Notes: generated by a model from the letters alone, not told the origin. A stretch of 64,000 bases of DNA from Onchidella celtica (GCA_963931925.1 OZ007567.1:78225686-78289685); one strand, 5' to 3'. Counted from the first letter of the stretch, positions 1-14,579 are shown. Translations and numbers: made by a program.

Positions 1-2567
1 GACTTGTACTAAAAAAATTCTACCATTATTCTTCAATCAATACCTCGAAAGTGTCCAGGGCTATGAGACTGCCAAGAATCGTGTGGCATTTCGTAGTGTT
101 TTGAAGTCTGAATGGTAATTAGTAGGTTTTCATTGAATTGTTCAAGAGCATTCTCTGTCTTGTTTTGTTTTTTTTTCTGGTTTTTTTTTTTTAAATCAAC
201 ACTCACTGCTGTCCAAAACATTGTGACCACAGAAGTTCCACTTAAGCTGGAAAACCCAACGGCGCTTCCGAGAATAATAGATGAAAACCTCAGCAATTAA
301 CTATAGTTTAAGTGATTTTCTTGGCCATTATTTACATGGCCAGGACAAATTAATGAGCTGGGGAATGGGACGATTTCCACTCCGCCTGGGTTCAATGGCA
401 GTAACAAAATGTTGCACATGTCACGAAAACCAATGGCCACCACCCCTCTCACCTTTTCACACTGCATTGCTCTTCAATGGTTCACACTAGTGTTTTTTTT
501 AAAAATGGTTACATGGATGACTTGAAACTTTCTGGTGGAGAAATCTCTGTTCTTTCTCTCTCTCTCTCTCTCTCTCTGTCTCTGTCCCCCCTCCCCCTTT
601 CTCTCTGCCCCCCCTAAACGATAGCTAGACGGACTTTCTGTTTTAATGTCATACGGCTTTCCACTTTGAACAATAGAGAGATAACGTGTGGCCTTGCAAG
701 GCAGTTCACAATCAGTCTAGTCATTCCCTATGTATGAACTGATTTCATTTATCCTTGCCTGAAGTTGAAAAGGATAAAAATGACATTTCAAATTTAAAAA
801 GAAACAGATATCCACTTAGCAGTCTAATTTGTCAGATTATTCAGCCAGTGTCTACTACTGTTATATTCTTTTACACGCTTACATGGGCAGTGTTTCTCCC
901 GAATGGGCTTTAAGGCTGGCTCCAAATTTTAGACCCCAGCTGGTAAAGTTGCTGATTCTGGATTTGTTTTGATATCTGTTCATCAGCAGTTGTTCATTTG
1001 TAAGTGAAGTAAGTAACATTATTATGTTCAGTATTATTGCTATTGTTATTTGGGCTTAAAATAATAACGTTAAAAACAGTATATTAACATTGTCTTTGTC
1101 GATTGCCATTGTGGTAGAACTTTGTAAACTCAAATTACTGAACGAAACAAGGTAGGAGTAGATTTACTTTCGAACAGTTGCCGAGGGTAAAAGAGGCCTA
1201 TTGCATCCGTTTTTTGTTTGTTTTGTCAAACACGTGTAAATGTCAGACAAAATCTAGCAGAGGCTTTGCCGTGTGTAATACGAGACAAGAACCATCATCA
1301 CTAATTGGTGGGTAACCCCTAAACTGTATCAATTACAAATTTATTTCGCAAGGAACAATGCCATTTTAGCAGTACCTCTCTTAGAAGCAGAAACCCTATC
1401 ATATGGCCCACGGTTTAAAGTTGCTTAAACAGTGACCCGATGCCTTGTTCTCCTTGAGAAGTGGCAAACGAAATCTTCTTGGCTCTGACTTCATGTCGCA
1501 CAGAAGCTAACAATGCTAATGGGCAGGCGCCCAGGTCTCAATGAAGTTTGCTCTCAACCGTGAAAATAATAATATGTTCTGATCGGATTATTCTATTATT
1601 GACAAGTAAAGCCACTCCTCAGTGAGGTTGCACAGTATACTATAATTCTGAATGAAAGAATTCCGTTTTTTGGTGGAGGTGTTTCGCTTTTCTCAACGGT
1701 TGGCCTGCTTTGTTCCTTCCACACGCTCGTTGTTAAATCCGAAATGTGACGGTAGAGGGGGTGCATAAGGTTTCTCCACCCTTCCATTGCTCTCGGTTGC
1801 GTCATCAAAAATACTGTAAGGTTTCTCCACCCAAACCATCGTATCGAATATTTATTATTTCTCAAGAATTAGTAAGTGAATGTGAATGAATACAAAACAT
1901 TTTCCCTCTGTGTTACGGGCTGGGGACCGTCACATACTATAAACTATTTTTCAATAGCTATTTATATATGGCCACATTAACCCTTTCGCAACGTCAAGTT
2001 TTCGTTTCATTTTACGCAGACTTTTCAGAGTTTGTGCATTCCATTTTACGCAGGGAAAATTGGAGGCTCATAGGTCATGTTTTAAAAATATTCATTCTAT
2101 AGCTATAGCTTTCTATATAAAACACTATGTCGCCCTAATAACAGGACACAATGAAACATTCACTTACGTCGAAAAGGAGAAATATAATCGAGTATAATCG
2201 ATACTTGGGCGGAGAAACCTTGATTCAGGGCTTTCAGCATTTCAGCTGTTACGTCACGGGTGGAGAAACCTTGAGACCCCAGTAGAGGTTTTGAAGTGGC
2301 TCAACATAATCATTTGGACCACCTACGGGACGCGGTCAGTGCCATTGTGGTACTTATAGGTAAACAATGGACCTATGAAACACAGGCGGGAGGTTCTGAA
2401 TAATGTTATCGCCCAACCAAAGGAGCAATATTGATCGATGGTAACTGACAGCAACGTCAAGCAATAGTAAAGCAGTAAAGTTATAAGCTGTAATTGGCAA
2501 AACTGTCCACACTATGCCATGCCAGGACATTATGGTGGTGTGTCCCGTGTTGGAAAGGGCAGGGTGT
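1..2567. other. Intergenic, left edge
   Basis: No gene seen. Contains a TC microsatellite (about 553-579), one copy of a 38-bp exact repeat (788-825), and four copies of a 15-bp motif arranged as two inverted pairs (1767-2272). Confidence 0.6.
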
Positions 2568-2647
2568 TCAGGCCTTTATTTTAGGAGGTTCGCGCTGCCC
2601 TAGGCATTTACATCTCACTTTTCTTGTTTTTGTTTTTCTTGTTCTTG

Positions 2648-2699
<52 letters not shown>

Positions 2700-2982
2700 G
2701 GTAGGGATTAGTTTTTAAGAATTTTGCCCGGGCAACGGCTTTCTTCGGCCAGCTCTTCTCGTCTTTCAATTGTCATGGTATCTTTAACGTGGGCAATGTG
2801 CATACGGGCCCTCCGAGTTTTTCGTAATTATCCGAGAAGATTAAGTGCTCGATCCAACCTACTGTAGGATTAGGGACAGGAATATTCCCCGAAAAAGATT
2901 CCAACATGCCTGCACCGGCCAGGGATCGAACTCGGTACCTTCGATATGAGAGGCGAGCACCTTGCCTCTAGACCACAGGACA
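2568..2982 (-). mobile_element. tRNA-derived SINE, copy 1
   Basis: On the - strand it reads as a degenerate A box (GTGGTCTAGAGGCAAGGTG region), a B-box-like stretch, then a conserved body. The body holds the GGGCCCGT ... CACGTTAAAGATACC segment, GAGAAGAGC and the GCCCGGGCAAAATT block. The 3' tail ends in CCTCCTAAAATAAAGGCC. The same architecture occurs at five other places in the window. A (TG)n tract of about 44 bp sits in the tail. Confidence 0.8.
2652..2695. repeat. (TG)n microsatellite
   Basis: About 22 perfect dinucleotide units inside SINE copy 1, replacing a short T/G-rich tail seen in other copies. Confidence 0.95.
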
Positions 2983-5900
2983 AGAATTCATGATTGATGT
3001 AATTATATATACAGTACTAACATTTCTGCCCAGTAGTGCTAAAGAATAATATGTATCCTGTGTCTCGCTCGGGTTGTACGAAATTATAACCCAATTAGAA
3101 AGATGAGCACATTTTCTTGTATAAAATAATAATGATGTTAAAAAGTGAGTTTTATAAATTTAATGGTCTTTTTCCCGTAACACGGCAGCGTGAATGTAGG
3201 GGCGGTGGTGGTGTAATTAATCATCACGCGGATATACTCACCCAGCGTGCCGTGATTTACACCACAACAAAAATGAGCGACCGATCCCGCGATTTTCTGC
3301 TGCATCATGCCATCCATCACGTGTGAAAACACTGAATGGCGAAATGAATGGGGAAAAAATCATTACAGGATGTTCGGAGCGGGGGGGGGGGGGCATTACT
3401 ATGACATCAATTGGTCTCTTGCAAATTATTGCAAATCCCAAGAACTTTACGACATCACGAAAAAAAAACGGACGGTTTCGCCAGATTCAGTTCATAAGCC
3501 ATGAAAAAAGGGAAGGCAAGTTTAGCCTTTAGCAAGTGGGTAAAGACGGGTATCTCACCTAGCACGTCCATGCAGATATAGCTGTAGATTTGATGGTTTG
3601 TGTCGGCATTAATTGAAAAGAGGGCACATTGACAGCCGCAGGTTCCCATGCAAAAATCTGCTGATCTCCGGGATAAACTGGTTGTGCGCACTTAAAAGGC
3701 AGGCGGATGGTCCAAATGTTTATGTACACATACAGATATAGATCATTAAGGCATGAAATGCAGGCAGCGTGTCTTCTAGCGTAGCCCTGCTGTTGCCCCG
3801 CCATAATGTCGCATTGGCCATGCAGTGCTGAGAGAGCCAGTCGATCTTATTTCACCTTAACCTCCCTCCCCTCTTCAGAGAAAACAACCGAAAAACAACC
3901 CCAACAACAACGGAACGCATAATGTTTTATTTGCAGGTGAAAACACCCCGCAAGGACACCAACACCAACAACAACGACAACAACAAACACACGTGCCACC
4001 ACGCACGACGTCTTTTGAGCACCGGCGTGGTAAATACAATGAATAGGGCCAGGGGAGGTAATTCTATGGTTAAACCGTCTTGTGAAATTTAAACGTTTTC
4101 TCTTTGTTTGCGGTTGAGTGTTTGACCTAGATCACAGATTAAAAACACCCAAACATATTACAAGGTCGAAAAAAATATATATCATCCCAGACAGCGATAT
4201 TCCTAACCATAATTATTGTAATTTACAGGAGTTTATCAGGATAGTGAAAAGAGGAAAATAATGACGGTTTTATAACCGTCAAATTTAAAAAGAAACAGAT
4301 ATCCACTTAGCAGTCTCTTCAAGTTACCGATACACTTTTCAATGTCTAGGACAGTCCATGGCCCAGATTCCAGACATGCGTTATGCAGTCCCCGTTTGGT
4401 TTCTGTTTCAACTATACAGTGTGCCACCGGTTTATTCTATATTCGGCTGTGACCATGGTGAACAACAAAGTCTAGATGATTCTTAATAGGCCGATGAATC
4501 AATACACACTGCTGACCTTCGATACGGCCTTCTCCTAGTCGCACCTTGTCCCAGCTCCATGACAATGTGCTTTCGCCGGCAGCCCCAGTGAACGGGAAAC
4601 ATTTATGGGAAGTTTGCCGCCCCCCCTCCCCACCCTGCCCTTCGCCCAATCTGCTCAAACCATTGAGCCGCGAACGATGGCAAATCAATAGAAAGTTTGA
4701 CGCGTTGGGTCCTGTGTTTGGCCGACGACTTCTCGCCAATGGTGAATAAGCCACGGGGAGGGGAAGGGGGAAAGTAAAAAATCAGAACATTTCATAAGTG
4801 AAACCTGTTTCTACTTGTGAGTGAAACCTGTTTCTACTTGTGCAGGACAGTTCCCTAATCAGGATTATTAGGGATTTGCAGTTCACGCTATTCTCACTTA
4901 GTATACCATAGAGAGGTATAATTTATTTCTCCGCTGCACAATTTAGAGCAAGGTTAGATTGTTTATTTCTCCGCTGCACGGTGTTGAGCAAGGCTGGAAA
5001 ATCTTGCTTCCACATGGTTCCACATAACTGGGCCCATGACTTTAAAAAAATGGTCAAACTCCCATTGAATTGTTTTTGATAAAAATGATCTCGAAAACTC
5101 GAGAGAAACTTTGGCAGGCGAAGAGAAAATACATGAAATTATTTTATTAGTCCATGAATAAAAGAGTGGAATATAAGTCAACTGAAAGATTGGAAGAGCC
5201 TGTACATGCTCTTAAGGTATATCTCAGTTTCCAGTCGAAAGTCGAGTTAAACGACTCTTTCATTCATAGGAACAAGTATTGTACAACTTTCATTGAGATG
5301 CCAAATGCAGTTACGTGAGGACGTTTTCATTCTCCGTACACGTCGGGTTAAAGTTATCTCAGTTTCCAACAAAACTGGAGCTGAACGATTCTTTTATTCA
5401 TAGGAACGATTCATTGGGTATTTTCCATATTGTTGTATGTGCATTTTTGTCTTTTCGAGAAAATGAGGATCGAAACTTTGAAGAGTTGTATAAAATCAGA
5501 GGACATTACGTTACAAACCCATGCCTCGAAAAGTGTTTAACCGATTGGAATGACACTCATACATAGTGAAATTAGGAGTGATAGAACCATTTTCAAGACA
5601 AAACCTCAAAATCCGCAAAATGTCGCTTACAACAACATGGCAAATACCCCACGAATTATTATGCAACTCCCGTAAGGATGTGAAGTGCAGTATCCTCTGT
5701 TCCTCATGTATGCCGGGAAAGGAAAGAAAAATTAATGGTTTTTCATGGTGATGTTCTTAGTTTTGAGTCAGATGTTTCTGTGCACTCTGTCGTATATGCC
5801 AGATCAGGTTATAGAGGGTTACATATTGGGAGGGTCATCATCTTTTTTTTTATTGTCGTGAGGCTCTTTCAGCTTTGTTAAAAATGACATTAAACTTAAA

Positions 5901-8900
5901 ATATTATACTGGGCAATTTTCTCGGAATTCAGAAGCCAGTGTGCAATTAACATGTGGAATTATCGCCTTATATTTCACTGACTCGACCTTTGGTTCTGTT
6001 GAAGAAAGGATATTTAGAAAAAAAAATAAATAGATGTAGCAGCTTAGCCCTTTAGGCATCATAATGTATCACCAGTGATACACAAACATTTATCACTCGG
6101 TTGCAGTTCCCGCGAGAATTCAGCGCGAGGAAAGTAAGTTATTTTTAGTGTTTTTTGCAATATACACATGAAATAATGATCATTGAAAAACCCCTTAATT
6201 ATGAATCTAAGAACAAAATACCCATGAAATCAGAATTCGCCCACAAGCAGAAATGGGGGTGGGGCCCAGAGAATTAATCATTTGTTAAGATTTTGTTTTG
6301 AATTTGAATATCCCGCTAAAACTGACATTACAGACAAGAAAGCAACTTTTCAAAATCTCAGTTGTGATAGGGTTTATTAGGACATGCATTCAATATTTCA
6401 ACACACGATTGAAGTTTGTCATCGACAACGCTGTTCATGAGTGACCATGTTGACATTACAGGTAGGTAGGAAATCATTGTGCATCGATTTGTGTAAATAA
6501 GAACAGAAAAGCTCACAGGTCTCCAGTAACCAAGTGATGCTATAAGAAACAAAAGTAATATTTTGCTGTGAAAGTGAACACGAACGCAAGAAATACATTA
6601 TTACATATCTAATGAATCGAAAACTTTGAAAGCAGGTGCAGACAGGACACGACGCCCTACAGTTTTTTTACGTCCATGTTTGTGGCATTCCACAACAGTA
6701 GAGCAAACACCAAGCCACTTTCTACAGACTACTTTGAAGTTCCATTATTGTGGTCACGCGAGACTGCCCTACTGTTGGTTTGTTAAACCCTCTTTATTAA
6801 ATTATAAGGCCTTCCTGGTCAGGTCGGTCTGGGTTTGAATGCCCTTTATATTATTATGAAAGTTCACTTCAGAATCGACATGTGTTGGGATCTGTGGATG
6901 GGTGGAAACGCTATTCAAGGACGGTAAAGCTGTTCCAACCGGTTTGTTACAAAAAACCCATCATTTCCATCAGGCAAATGAGAGGAAAATTAAAATCAAG
7001 CGCTTGCTCTAAATTAAGGATCAGCTGTATTTTTATAAGATTAGTTCATTGAAAGAAAAAAAAAAGTTGGAAATTACAAAAGTGCAGCGCATCTAAACAT
7101 CGCAAAAGTACAAAATTCGCTAACTGCAGTTGGATTCTCATGCTAGTTCCATCTATCCAATGGTTTCTGGTGATTTAGTTTTCTCTCACTCCTTTCAGCA
7201 TGAGGGAAAGTTTGGAAATGGGAATGAAGACAAGATTGGACGGACAAGTTTGACGAAATAACCCTTCCCTCCTCCTTTCTTTCTTTAATTTAGCTCAAAG
7301 GCTGGCGTATGAAGCAATTTTTAATCAACCTCGGGGCCCGGCCAAAATTTCTTGGCCGGCCTTATGCTGCCCTGTCTAATTCAGAATATAACATCATGAG
7401 ATTACAAAATCCTAATTAACAAAGAAATATAAGAACAACGTCAATTTGAAAGCGTCTCAACCACTGACACCGTAGAGTAAAAGTTGCGTGCATTACTTTA
7501 TCATAGATTTAAGGTGAATTGTCTCTCCACGGAAGAATATTATCATGTGACAAAACAATTTATTTGCTGCAGTGATATGATCTGATTCGTCTTCTTCAAA
7601 AAGTAGTGGATGAAAGTGCTATCCTAGAAAAGAATATCTCGGATCTTGAGTTTCTGATGGTGAAAATTTCAAACAGAAACAACGAAGGCGCATTCTGGCT
7701 AAATACGTGTACCAATTTTTCTTCTCTAATTTGTTTTAACAATCGTGGATACTGGACCCATGGCGAAGTCAAGAGTCCCAGTTTCAGTACACAACTTCAC
7801 GGGTTAGTAGCGGAAAAGTGGACAAGGTAATATGAAGCAGTCCATGGATTTACCAAAACCGGACTCCGTCCTGAGATGGTGTACCGTATGAAGAATGGAA
7901 ATGTTGACATTAGGGCTTTTTCCTTCTGTGTTGTCTCAGCACGTTCAGTCAACTGGACGCCTTTGGCAAAGTGGCTCCAGTTATGAGTGGTCGAACATTT
8001 TTGCTTGGACACTCGGAAGAGGGTTTTTTGCATTGAGGCCAAGTATCCCGGATAAAAGCAGAAGACACGGTGTGACACGTGAAGTCGTTTATTAAGGTAT
8101 TTTCAGGATTCAGGATAATTTCGTGCAGTGTGGAGAGACATCTAAAATAGTCTATTTTCGTCTGCATTATTCCAGAACCTTCTTCTGTGAGGTACAATTT
8201 TTGATATTTTATTAAACAACTTAAGTAATCCCACACCACGAAAGAGTAAAGTCAAAAATTGGCAAAAAAAAAAAAAAAAGTTGTATTTAGCAAAGCCTAG
8301 TGTGAGAAATAACACCCAAAACCATACAATGAAACGAAACGTTTTTCTATGATTTTTATCATATTTTATGAAACACTAAGTGACATTTTGTAAATTCTGT
8401 TACAACTCAAGACTTATAGATGCGGTTTGAGATAAGGACATCTAAGGATGCTATCACTTGCTCTGACCCTGAACCAAGAGACGAAAGCATGATTATTTAA
8501 GAGGATCTCGTGATCGATAGACTGATTGAATACATCGTGTATTACATGTATTTATCAGTGTGTGTGTATATATGTGTGTGTGCGCGCTATGTATCATACT
8601 TTCTGCTTCTGTAACTGTATTGTTATGTATTCAATGATCAAAACAAATTTCCTTGTACAAGGACGAATAAAATTTATCTTATCTTATCTTATCTTATCTT
8701 ATCTTATCTTATGTGCACTATCTATATGCTCTGACATTACCCTGTCTATTTAACAAGGTTTGATTTCAAAGTAATATTAAACTCACAATAATTATTGTTA
8801 TTGATTGAAATCGATTTGTGCTATCTCCTAATTTTTTATATTTTTTTTTTTATTGTTTATGAAAGTCATTAATGCATTGCGAAATATGGATTTTTAGCCC

Positions 8901-9612
8901 TCTTTTTCAGTGCAATGTCATAGCAACATTATGCCTTTATTTCATGAACTGTAAGTCAAAGAGCCTTATACATTAAGCGCCATTCGGACAGCTGTATCTT
9001 AGAGACGAAAGCGATATGAAAAGGAAATAAATATGCGAATGTTGATTGGCACAAACGTGGACAATGTACACATCTATACTATATATATTTGTGGACTTAA
9101 GATTTTTCGTTGTAAAAGGCTTCTGAACCGCTCAACACTCAGACTTCAAATTTTATATGGTGCATCAGAATGGATGTAAGGGTGCACAGTTTTTAATAGA
9201 AGTCTCAAATCGGTGTAGTTTTTTTTATTGGAAATTTATTGTTTCGCCATCATTTAGAGCTATTTCGAGTCATGGTTCGCCATTTTAAGGTTTCGTTATC
9301 ACTTCCTGCGGTGTGTTCACTATCAAACACACTAACCCGTGCGCAAATCATGCTATTGTACGGGATGAGCAGGGTGTCAACCATAGAGATATTATTACAC
9401 TAGAGTGCGCACGGTGTCACAGGACGTGGAACTATTAGAGTCTCGTGGCGGCCATTTTGACTTGGGGTGGCGATTTCGGAAGTCAGAGGGTTATTTTTCC
9501 TGTATGCAACTGCAAGATGGTTCAGAATTCCATAAATCATTTCTATCCTTCTGTCCTTCCCATCTAGGAAGGATCGAGTAGTTCTTGGAAATTGGATTTT
9601 TCTCATATTTTC
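2983..9612. other. Intergenic, mostly unique-looking sequence
   Basis: No gene seen. Short open frames have no family features. Contains the second 38-bp exact repeat copy (4279-4316), one arm of a dispersed inverted repeat (5416-5557), a copy of a hairpin-type repeat (about 8251-8340) and a LINE-like tail with (TTATC)n. Confidence 0.55.
8560..8712 (+). mobile_element. LINE-like 3' end with (TTATC)n tail
   Basis: A sequence ending GACGAATAAAATTTATC runs straight into eight or so TTATC units (8674-8712). A 3' end of the form AATAAAATTTATC followed by a short-unit tail is typical of CR1/L2-type non-LTR elements in marine invertebrates. No protein part remains. Confidence 0.55.
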
Positions 9613-9912
9613 AAGTCCCTGGCCCTATTGGGGGGGGGGGGGTAGGATCAAGTACCTAGTCTTCTCGGGTAAGGACGAAAAAATTCGGAGGGCCCGTGTG
9701 CACGTTGCGCACGTTAAAGATACCTTGGCAGTTGGAAATCGTAAAGAGCAGACCGAAAGGCCGCTGCCCGGGCAAAATTGAAATTAATAGATTAAAATTT
9801 ATCCATATCATCTCCCCTCTCCCCCCCCCCCCCCCCGCCAGAACAAGAAATAATAAAACAAGTAAAGTGAGGTGTAAATGCCAGGGGCAGCGAACCTCCT
9901 AAAATAAAGACC
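9613..9912 (+). mobile_element. tRNA-derived SINE, copy 2 (5'-truncated)
   Basis: Contains the family body from GTAGGATCAAGTACCTAGTC through GCACGTTAAAGATACC and GCCCGGGCAAAATTG to the tail GCGAACCTCCTAAAATAAAG. The tRNA-like head with the A and B boxes is missing, and a G run lies at the truncation point. Confidence 0.8.
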
Positions 9913-11888
9913 TCAAATCAGTCCTTCCCATCTAAGGCTGAGCAAGCCCAGTTTACGATAACAACGTCTTTCAATCTCTCCCACGCACGCCATCTGTGAT
10001 TTGTAAATCCATTTGTCTTAATTATAATTACACACTTGCGAAGTAACACGGGAAAGACTCGGGGCGGGGTGGGGGGGGGGGGAGGGAGAGGAAAGGCAGA
10101 AGAGAATCAAAGACCTGCCGAAGCGACCCCGAGTTGACTGCACGGCGATGGCTCAGTTTCAAGGAGATAGGATGCTAAATGCTCTGGGCAAATAATGTCT
10201 AGATTTGCGTGTCATCGAACTGCATCATGCTCCTCCCACCCCCATCACCCTTGTGTTTTGGATTGTCTCAGCTAAAACAGACAGCCATGATGGGACTGAG
10301 TGGCGAGGTGATCTCCATAGGCCTAATTCCTCTTTGATATGAATAAAACGTACGTCCAAACAACTTGATCATTTAGTGCATTGGATTGACAATAGGGAAG
10401 GGCTAAAGGTCAAAACCTGTTGTAATATATTTATCAATATGAGTATATCGTGGGGCATTGCCATATTGTTGTTTGCGACACTGTGCTGACTTTTTAGCCT
10501 TTGTCATGAAAGTGGTTCTCTCACTCCTCATTTCATTATAAGTGTCATTCCAATCTTTAAGTTTCGATTTTGAAAGGTCTGGAACAAACCCCAGATGTTA
10601 CACAACTCTTCGAATTTTCAATCCTCATTTTCCTGAAAAGGCAAAGATGCACATAATACAACAATATGGAAAATGCCAGTCGATATTATTTATCAAACAA
10701 TAACAACAATTTTTTATTGTGACTTATTTTTTGCTTTTTTTTTTTTTTGCTTTCCGTGGAAGGAATCTGAGAGATTGGCTAAATGGATTGCCAGAATAAG
10801 TAGACAAACTGAGAATGGGAAGCCTTGGCATCCAACCAAGAATGACTAAGTGTGTAGGGCTCACTTCCTAAGCTCTGACAATTACGCAGGGCTCGATAAA
10901 CAGACACTAAGACCAAAGGCAATTCCATCTGTTTTCGACAATTATCCTCCCCTCAAGCAGAAACTGCCAACTCCAAGAAGACCATCTCCCAAAAAGAGGA
11001 ATAATCCTGAGAGCTGAACACACCCCCCCCCCTCCCGCCAAGGCATGTATGTATGATCTAGATCACTCATATGCCCACCACTCAATCGAAGATCATCTTG
11101 AGAGGACAAAGGCAGAGATTAATTTATGCAAATAAAAGAAAGCTGAATTAAGAAATAGCAAGAAAAAGCTGGTGCGGAGAGAGAAGAAAATTGAAAGTTT
11201 TCATGTCTATTCTCTTCTTTCTTTCTTTCTTTATATGATCCAGTTATACCTCTAAAATATATATATATTTTTTTTCTGTATGAAGGTGAACATTTTTCCT
11301 TGTTATATACTACTAACATGCCCTTCTCATGATTTTCTTTTCAAAGCTATGCATGTTGTAATTTTCATGACTCTTACTAGTTTTACCAGTTATGAACTTG
11401 TTATTTTGAAGAACGTTGTTTGGGGGACGTAGTCTGATTACAAAACCAAACAGAAAATATTGCGGTGTTCACTGTTCAGCTTTAGCTTTCTATGTAAAAA
11501 TAAACTGTCTCCGCAACAACAGCCTGTGTTCCATCGTATTTGTAGTATATCTATTATGACTTTGACATAACTATAGGCGGGGATGGGATTATTATTCCTT
11601 GAGAGGTCGAACAGCCAGCGCCTACTCGCTAGCGAATCCTTCCCAAGTCAACATGGCGCGCATGTAGGCCAGTTGGGGCACTTGTGCATGCGTGCGGACT
11701 CTAGTTTATTATAGTATCTCTATGGTGTCAACTCACAAAGGCAGAGCAGTAAGACTTATTTAAAAACAAACAAACAAAAATAAAATAAACAAATAGGAAC
11801 AGGCCAGATGAAGCAGGTCCATAATAATCACCCAGAACTAAAACCAATATTCAAACCGATTTATCCCGGGCAGGGCCGGGGACCTCAG

Positions 11889-12629
11889 CTAGTCTATTAT
11901 ATATTTCAGTAACTTGCAACCTTTGGCATGACTAACTGACCAAACTATACACTCTTCAGGCCTTAAATTTGGCAGGAAGGTGGCAGTTGAGATAAGGAAG
12001 ATGATGGCTATAATTAAAAATTGTTTACTTCAAGCATGTATTTTAAAAAAAATAACAATGTTTATTGCTATGTAACATCTGTATATTTGCATGTTTGTTT
12101 CGTAATATAATAGTACCGTGCATGTCATAAAAAGCAATCGTATCAAACGTTCAGTTTGGTGCGTAATGTTGTGGTGCGCATGAGTTCTGAAGCAAGACTG
12201 TAGTTTATTACTTTTATTATACTAGAGAGAGGGGGGAGGGGGGATCACATGATTGTTTATTCTGGGCAATGCCCGGTAGCTCATCTAGTCTATTATATAT
12301 TTCAATAACTTGCAGCCTTTGGCATGACTAACTGACCAAACTATACACTCTTCAGGCCTTAAATTTGGCAGGAAGGTGGCAATTGAGATAAGGAAGATGA
12401 TGGCTATAATTAAAAGTTGTTTACTTCAAGCATGTATTTTTTAAAAAAGTAACAATGTTTATTGCTATGTAACATCTGTATTTTTGCATGTTTGTTTCGT
12501 AATACATATTATAGTACCGCGCATGTCATAAAAAGTAACCCTATCAAGCGTTCAGTTTGGTGCGTAGTGTTCTGGTGCGCATGAGTTCTGAAGCAAGACT
12601 GTATAGTTTATTACTTTTATTATAATTAT

Positions 12630-12662
<33 letters not shown>

Positions 12663-12701
12663 CACATTATTGTTTATTCTGGGCAATGCCCGGTTGGTCA
12701 T
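11889..12701. repeat. Tandem duplication, two units of 396 and 417 bp
   Basis: Both units start CTAGTCTATTATATATTTCA and continue with nearly identical sequence, including the GCATGACTAACTGACC segment and TGGTGCGCATGAGTTCTGAAG. Both end in a GA/G tract followed by TTCTGGGCAATGCCCGGT and CATCTAGT. Differences are scattered point changes plus a longer GA run in unit 2. The repeated CTAGT at each boundary suggests element ends placed head to tail. Confidence 0.9.
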
Positions 12702-13951
12702 CTAGTACAAATATATTCCAAGAAAAGCGATCTGAACAAGAAATATGCCTCTGAAAGACAGCTGGAAAGTTAAGTTCACTTTTGAACTCTTTACAGTTAT
12801 GACTATCGATCCTGATCAGTCACAAATATGAACTTTACAGTGGTTGCGCAAGGTGATGAAGTTTATTTACTTTTTAAGCTCTGGCTTTGTGATATTATTT
12901 TGTGTGTGTGTTTGTATATGTGTGAACCATATCCTTTCTGCTGGCATTGAATTGTCCCCCCCCCCCCGCCCCCCGCCTAGAATGATAAGGTTCTAATTCC
13001 CTCCCGTCAACCTTTGAGAAATCGAGGATTGAATTTTCATGTGATCGCAGATTTTAGACCAAAGATTTTTTTTTCAATGGTGTAATAGTTACAAATTACA
13101 CACCGAATCCGCTTGATACTTTGACACACAATGCAGAAGGCCCGTAGAAGTAGTGTGTAGTGTGTAACTCAGTTCAGCCAAAAAGTGGAGATTGAACCTT
13201 GTCATTCTAACTGACGGAGTGGCTGTACAACGTCTTTGAAACAGAACGCATAAAATTCATACGAATACTGGTATAGATGTGTGGTTGATTCGACAAGGGA
13301 AGTGTTGATGATTGATTTACGTGTGGCGTAGGAGTGCTAGTTAGTCGCTCTTGTTGTTCCAAATCTGAAGGAAAGCGGGCTACCACTTGAACAATTAATT
13401 AGAAGCAACAACAACAACAACATACATACACACACAAACACACAGAATAGCCACAGGAGAGCAATATTATAAAAAACACAGAAAAACTAAGAAGAGTGGG
13501 GTGGGGGGGGGGGGGGTCGCAGCGAAACTTAAAGCAAAGTCAAAAATTGGACGTTTCATTGTATTGGAAATGATTTCGGACGCGAGGCACTGTGCTCCAT
13601 ACTTTTTCCGACTTCACAGGAGCGCAGTAGGGCTTAGCCCGGAGTAAACAGCCGGCAAAATAATAATAATCAAGAAAATTTGTTTTTGGCTGGTGTATGG
13701 ACCGTGGATTATGCATTTGCCAAGTCAAAATTAGGCACTTCCTAGCCCGAATTGACGAAACTTACCGCAGATTTCAGTAATATGCATTCTTTTATCAAAA
13801 GAATGGATACCTGATTTTATAAATTCTTCAACGTTTGTCGTGCACTGTAGTGTTTTTTGTTTGTTTGTTTGTTTGTCGGAGCTGTGTGTGCATGCTCCCT
13901 TTTTCACCATATTTATTGGCTGGTGTCTTAGTTCTCATGGTCACAAGTATA

Positions 13952-14332
<381 letters not shown>

Positions 14333-14579
14333 AGCTGAGGCATCCGGTATTGCCTGAGCTAAACCTTCTTCCTCCATCCCCGCCTCTCTCAGATAAAGTC
14401 AGAAATTTAGACGCTTATACGTTTTGCTTTTAACTGGTGTCAAACATCGGCAAGTCCAGAGTATTGATTCAAGAAACAGGTAGAACGATCAGCCATCTAA
14501 CTAGGCTGTAAAAGTTTGAGCACTACTTTCAGTATTTTCGTTTGCTTGGCATTATCAGTTTTAAAGTTGGACAATAAGC

